Position numbers and translations under genes: made by a program. The notes under the pieces were generated by a model that was not told where the DNA came from, made no database searches, and saw only the letters and a program-made list of their open reading frames with translations. A DNA stretch of 64,000 nt from Myxococcales bacterium. GTDB lineage: Bacteria; Myxococcota; Polyangia; Polyangiales; Polyangiaceae. The DNA is taken from NCBI GenBank assembly GCA_003151595.1, contig PLXW01000018.1, forward strand, positions 1-64,000. The letters run 5' to 3'. This document shows positions 63,306 through 64,000 of this stretch, piece after piece (the first letter of the stretch is position 1; each line of letters opens with the position of its first letter).

Positions 63306-64000
63306 GCGGCCTCGACGAAGCATGCGGCGTCGATCGCGCCGCCATCCACGATCTCGGAAGTGGCGATACGCACGTACGTTCCGGCGACGCGGCCGTCGAT
63401 CGTGTACACGCCGATGCAAGGGCGAGCTTCGCCGAACGGCGTCGCGATCGGTGCTGTTTGGAAGCGGCGCTGCGCGACCCAGCGCTTCGGCTGCGCAGCG
63501 ACCCGAATCGCCAGTGCGAGGCGCGCTCGGAGCGGAAGGCGATCGGGAAATACGATTTCGTCGCCGGTGTTGCTGTACGCGCCTTTGATCACCCACTCGT
63601 CGGCCGCGCGGAGCCAGGGCGCATCGCGGACCTCTCGCGCTTCGGGCATGGCCGCGCGGAACGCGCTCGTGGATGCGCGAAGACGATCCCAGAGAAGCGG
63701 CAATCGCTTGCTCTCGGTGAGCGCCGCTGCGCCGGGATTGGTGACAGGCGTCGCGCCACCGACGAAGAGTCCGAGCAACGAGTCGAGCTCGTCGAGCTGT
63801 GCGAGCCACTCGGCCTGGTAGAACCGCACGATGGCGGCGACGCGCCCGTCGTACTCACTGCTCTTGAAGTCCGCCGACGAACCGTTCGCGCGCATATGGC
63901 CTGCGTGTCCGATCACCGTGTGCACTCCCCGCTCCGTGAGTAGGCGACGAAAGTAGCTCACGATCTGAACGTCCTCGATGAAGCCGGGGGCGACGAGCAG
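63302..64000 (-). CDS. circularly permuted ATP-grasp (glutathionylspermidine synthase-like) protein, N-terminus outside window
   Basis: 232 residues visible; the frame runs open to the window edge (L-L-V-A-P-G-F-I-E-D-V-Q-I before the internal GTG), so the start is missing. The C-terminal ATP-grasp segment is clear: EWVIKGAYSNTGDEIVFPDRL (ATP-binding Lys and Gly-rich turn), RRFQTAPIATPFGEARPCIGVYTIDGRVAGTYVRI and ATSEIVDGGA. Proteins of this type form amide bonds between a carboxylate and an amine; several act in small peptide or polyamine chemistry. It is the upstream partner of the 257-residue unknown protein. Confidence 0.8.
   Translation of the reverse strand: MLVAPGFIEDVQIVSYFRRLLTERGVHTVIGHAGHMRANGSSADFKSSEYDGRVAAIVRFYQAEWLAQLDELDSLLGLFVGGATPVTNPGAAALTESKRLPLLWDRLRASTSAFRAAMPEAREVRDAPWLRAADEWVIKGAYSNTGDEIVFPDRLPLRARLALAIRVAAQPKRWVAQRRFQTAPIATPFGEARPCIGVYTIDGRVAGTYVRIATSEIVDGGAIDAACFVEAA

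Overview
The window looks like chromosome of a myxobacterium, most likely Polyangiales. It is strongly G+C rich, uses many GTG starts and one TTG start, and has long frequently overlapping coding chains. It carries several eukaryote-like Ser/Thr kinases, Cys-rich secreted lipoproteins and many paralogous envelope proteins. This placement is inferred from gene content; there is no rRNA or marker gene to fix it. I see no insertion sequence, integrase, phage or CRISPR locus.

Layout. 1-1.4 kb: a hexanucleotide repeat, then a degenerate 22-bp tandem array ahead of a gene for a small protein of unknown function with its own terminator. 1.5-8.4 kb: a dimethylargininase-like protein that seems to lack its catalytic Cys, a membrane hybrid histidine kinase, a small WXXGXW lipoprotein, and a leftward signalling operon (internally deleted receiver, full receiver, soluble histidine kinase, Ser/Thr kinase with receiver). 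8.5-9.4 kb: two small membrane proteins of holin-like/DUF3618-like type.

9.5-29.5 kb is an envelope region with two diverged copies of a TamA-TamB-like pair, each with a paralogous small membrane protein nearby. Between the two copies sit a WXXGXW lipoprotein and a GlgX-TreY fusion enzyme (glycogen debranching plus maltooligosyl-trehalose synthase). 29.5-39.9 kb: a DUF3047 protein, an RND pump with its adaptor (no outer-membrane channel gene), a large TPR protein, a single-pass protein, a GAF plus degenerate GGDEF protein and a tiny lipoprotein.

39.9-47.5 kb: a leftward chain of DUF2156 membrane protein, MutH, a hypothetical protein, an outer-membrane barrel, a SET-domain protein and a dipeptide epimerase, the last three translationally coupled. 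It is divergent from a SulP transporter, which is followed by an Mpo1-like protein. 47.5-54.7 kb: a 6PGDH-fold reductase, an ECF sigma factor with a kinase-TPR partner, then a divergent Rieske / cytochrome b-c fusion operon. 54.7-64 kb: tRNA-Ala(GGC), a hairpin cluster, a free-standing GspE/PilB N-domain, a ricin-lectin Cys-rich lipoprotein, a membrane protein, a TTL-like ligase fused to a PqqD domain, a Cys-repeat lipoprotein, a membrane Ser/Thr kinase, and the end of an operon with a circularly permuted ATP-grasp protein that runs off the window.

The most promising leads for new biology are the TTL-PqqD fusion near a second ATP-grasp gene, the 22-bp array, the duplicated TamA/TamB cassettes with lipobox-bearing TamA, the SET protein coupled to an envelope barrel, and MutH in a non-gammaproteobacterial setting.
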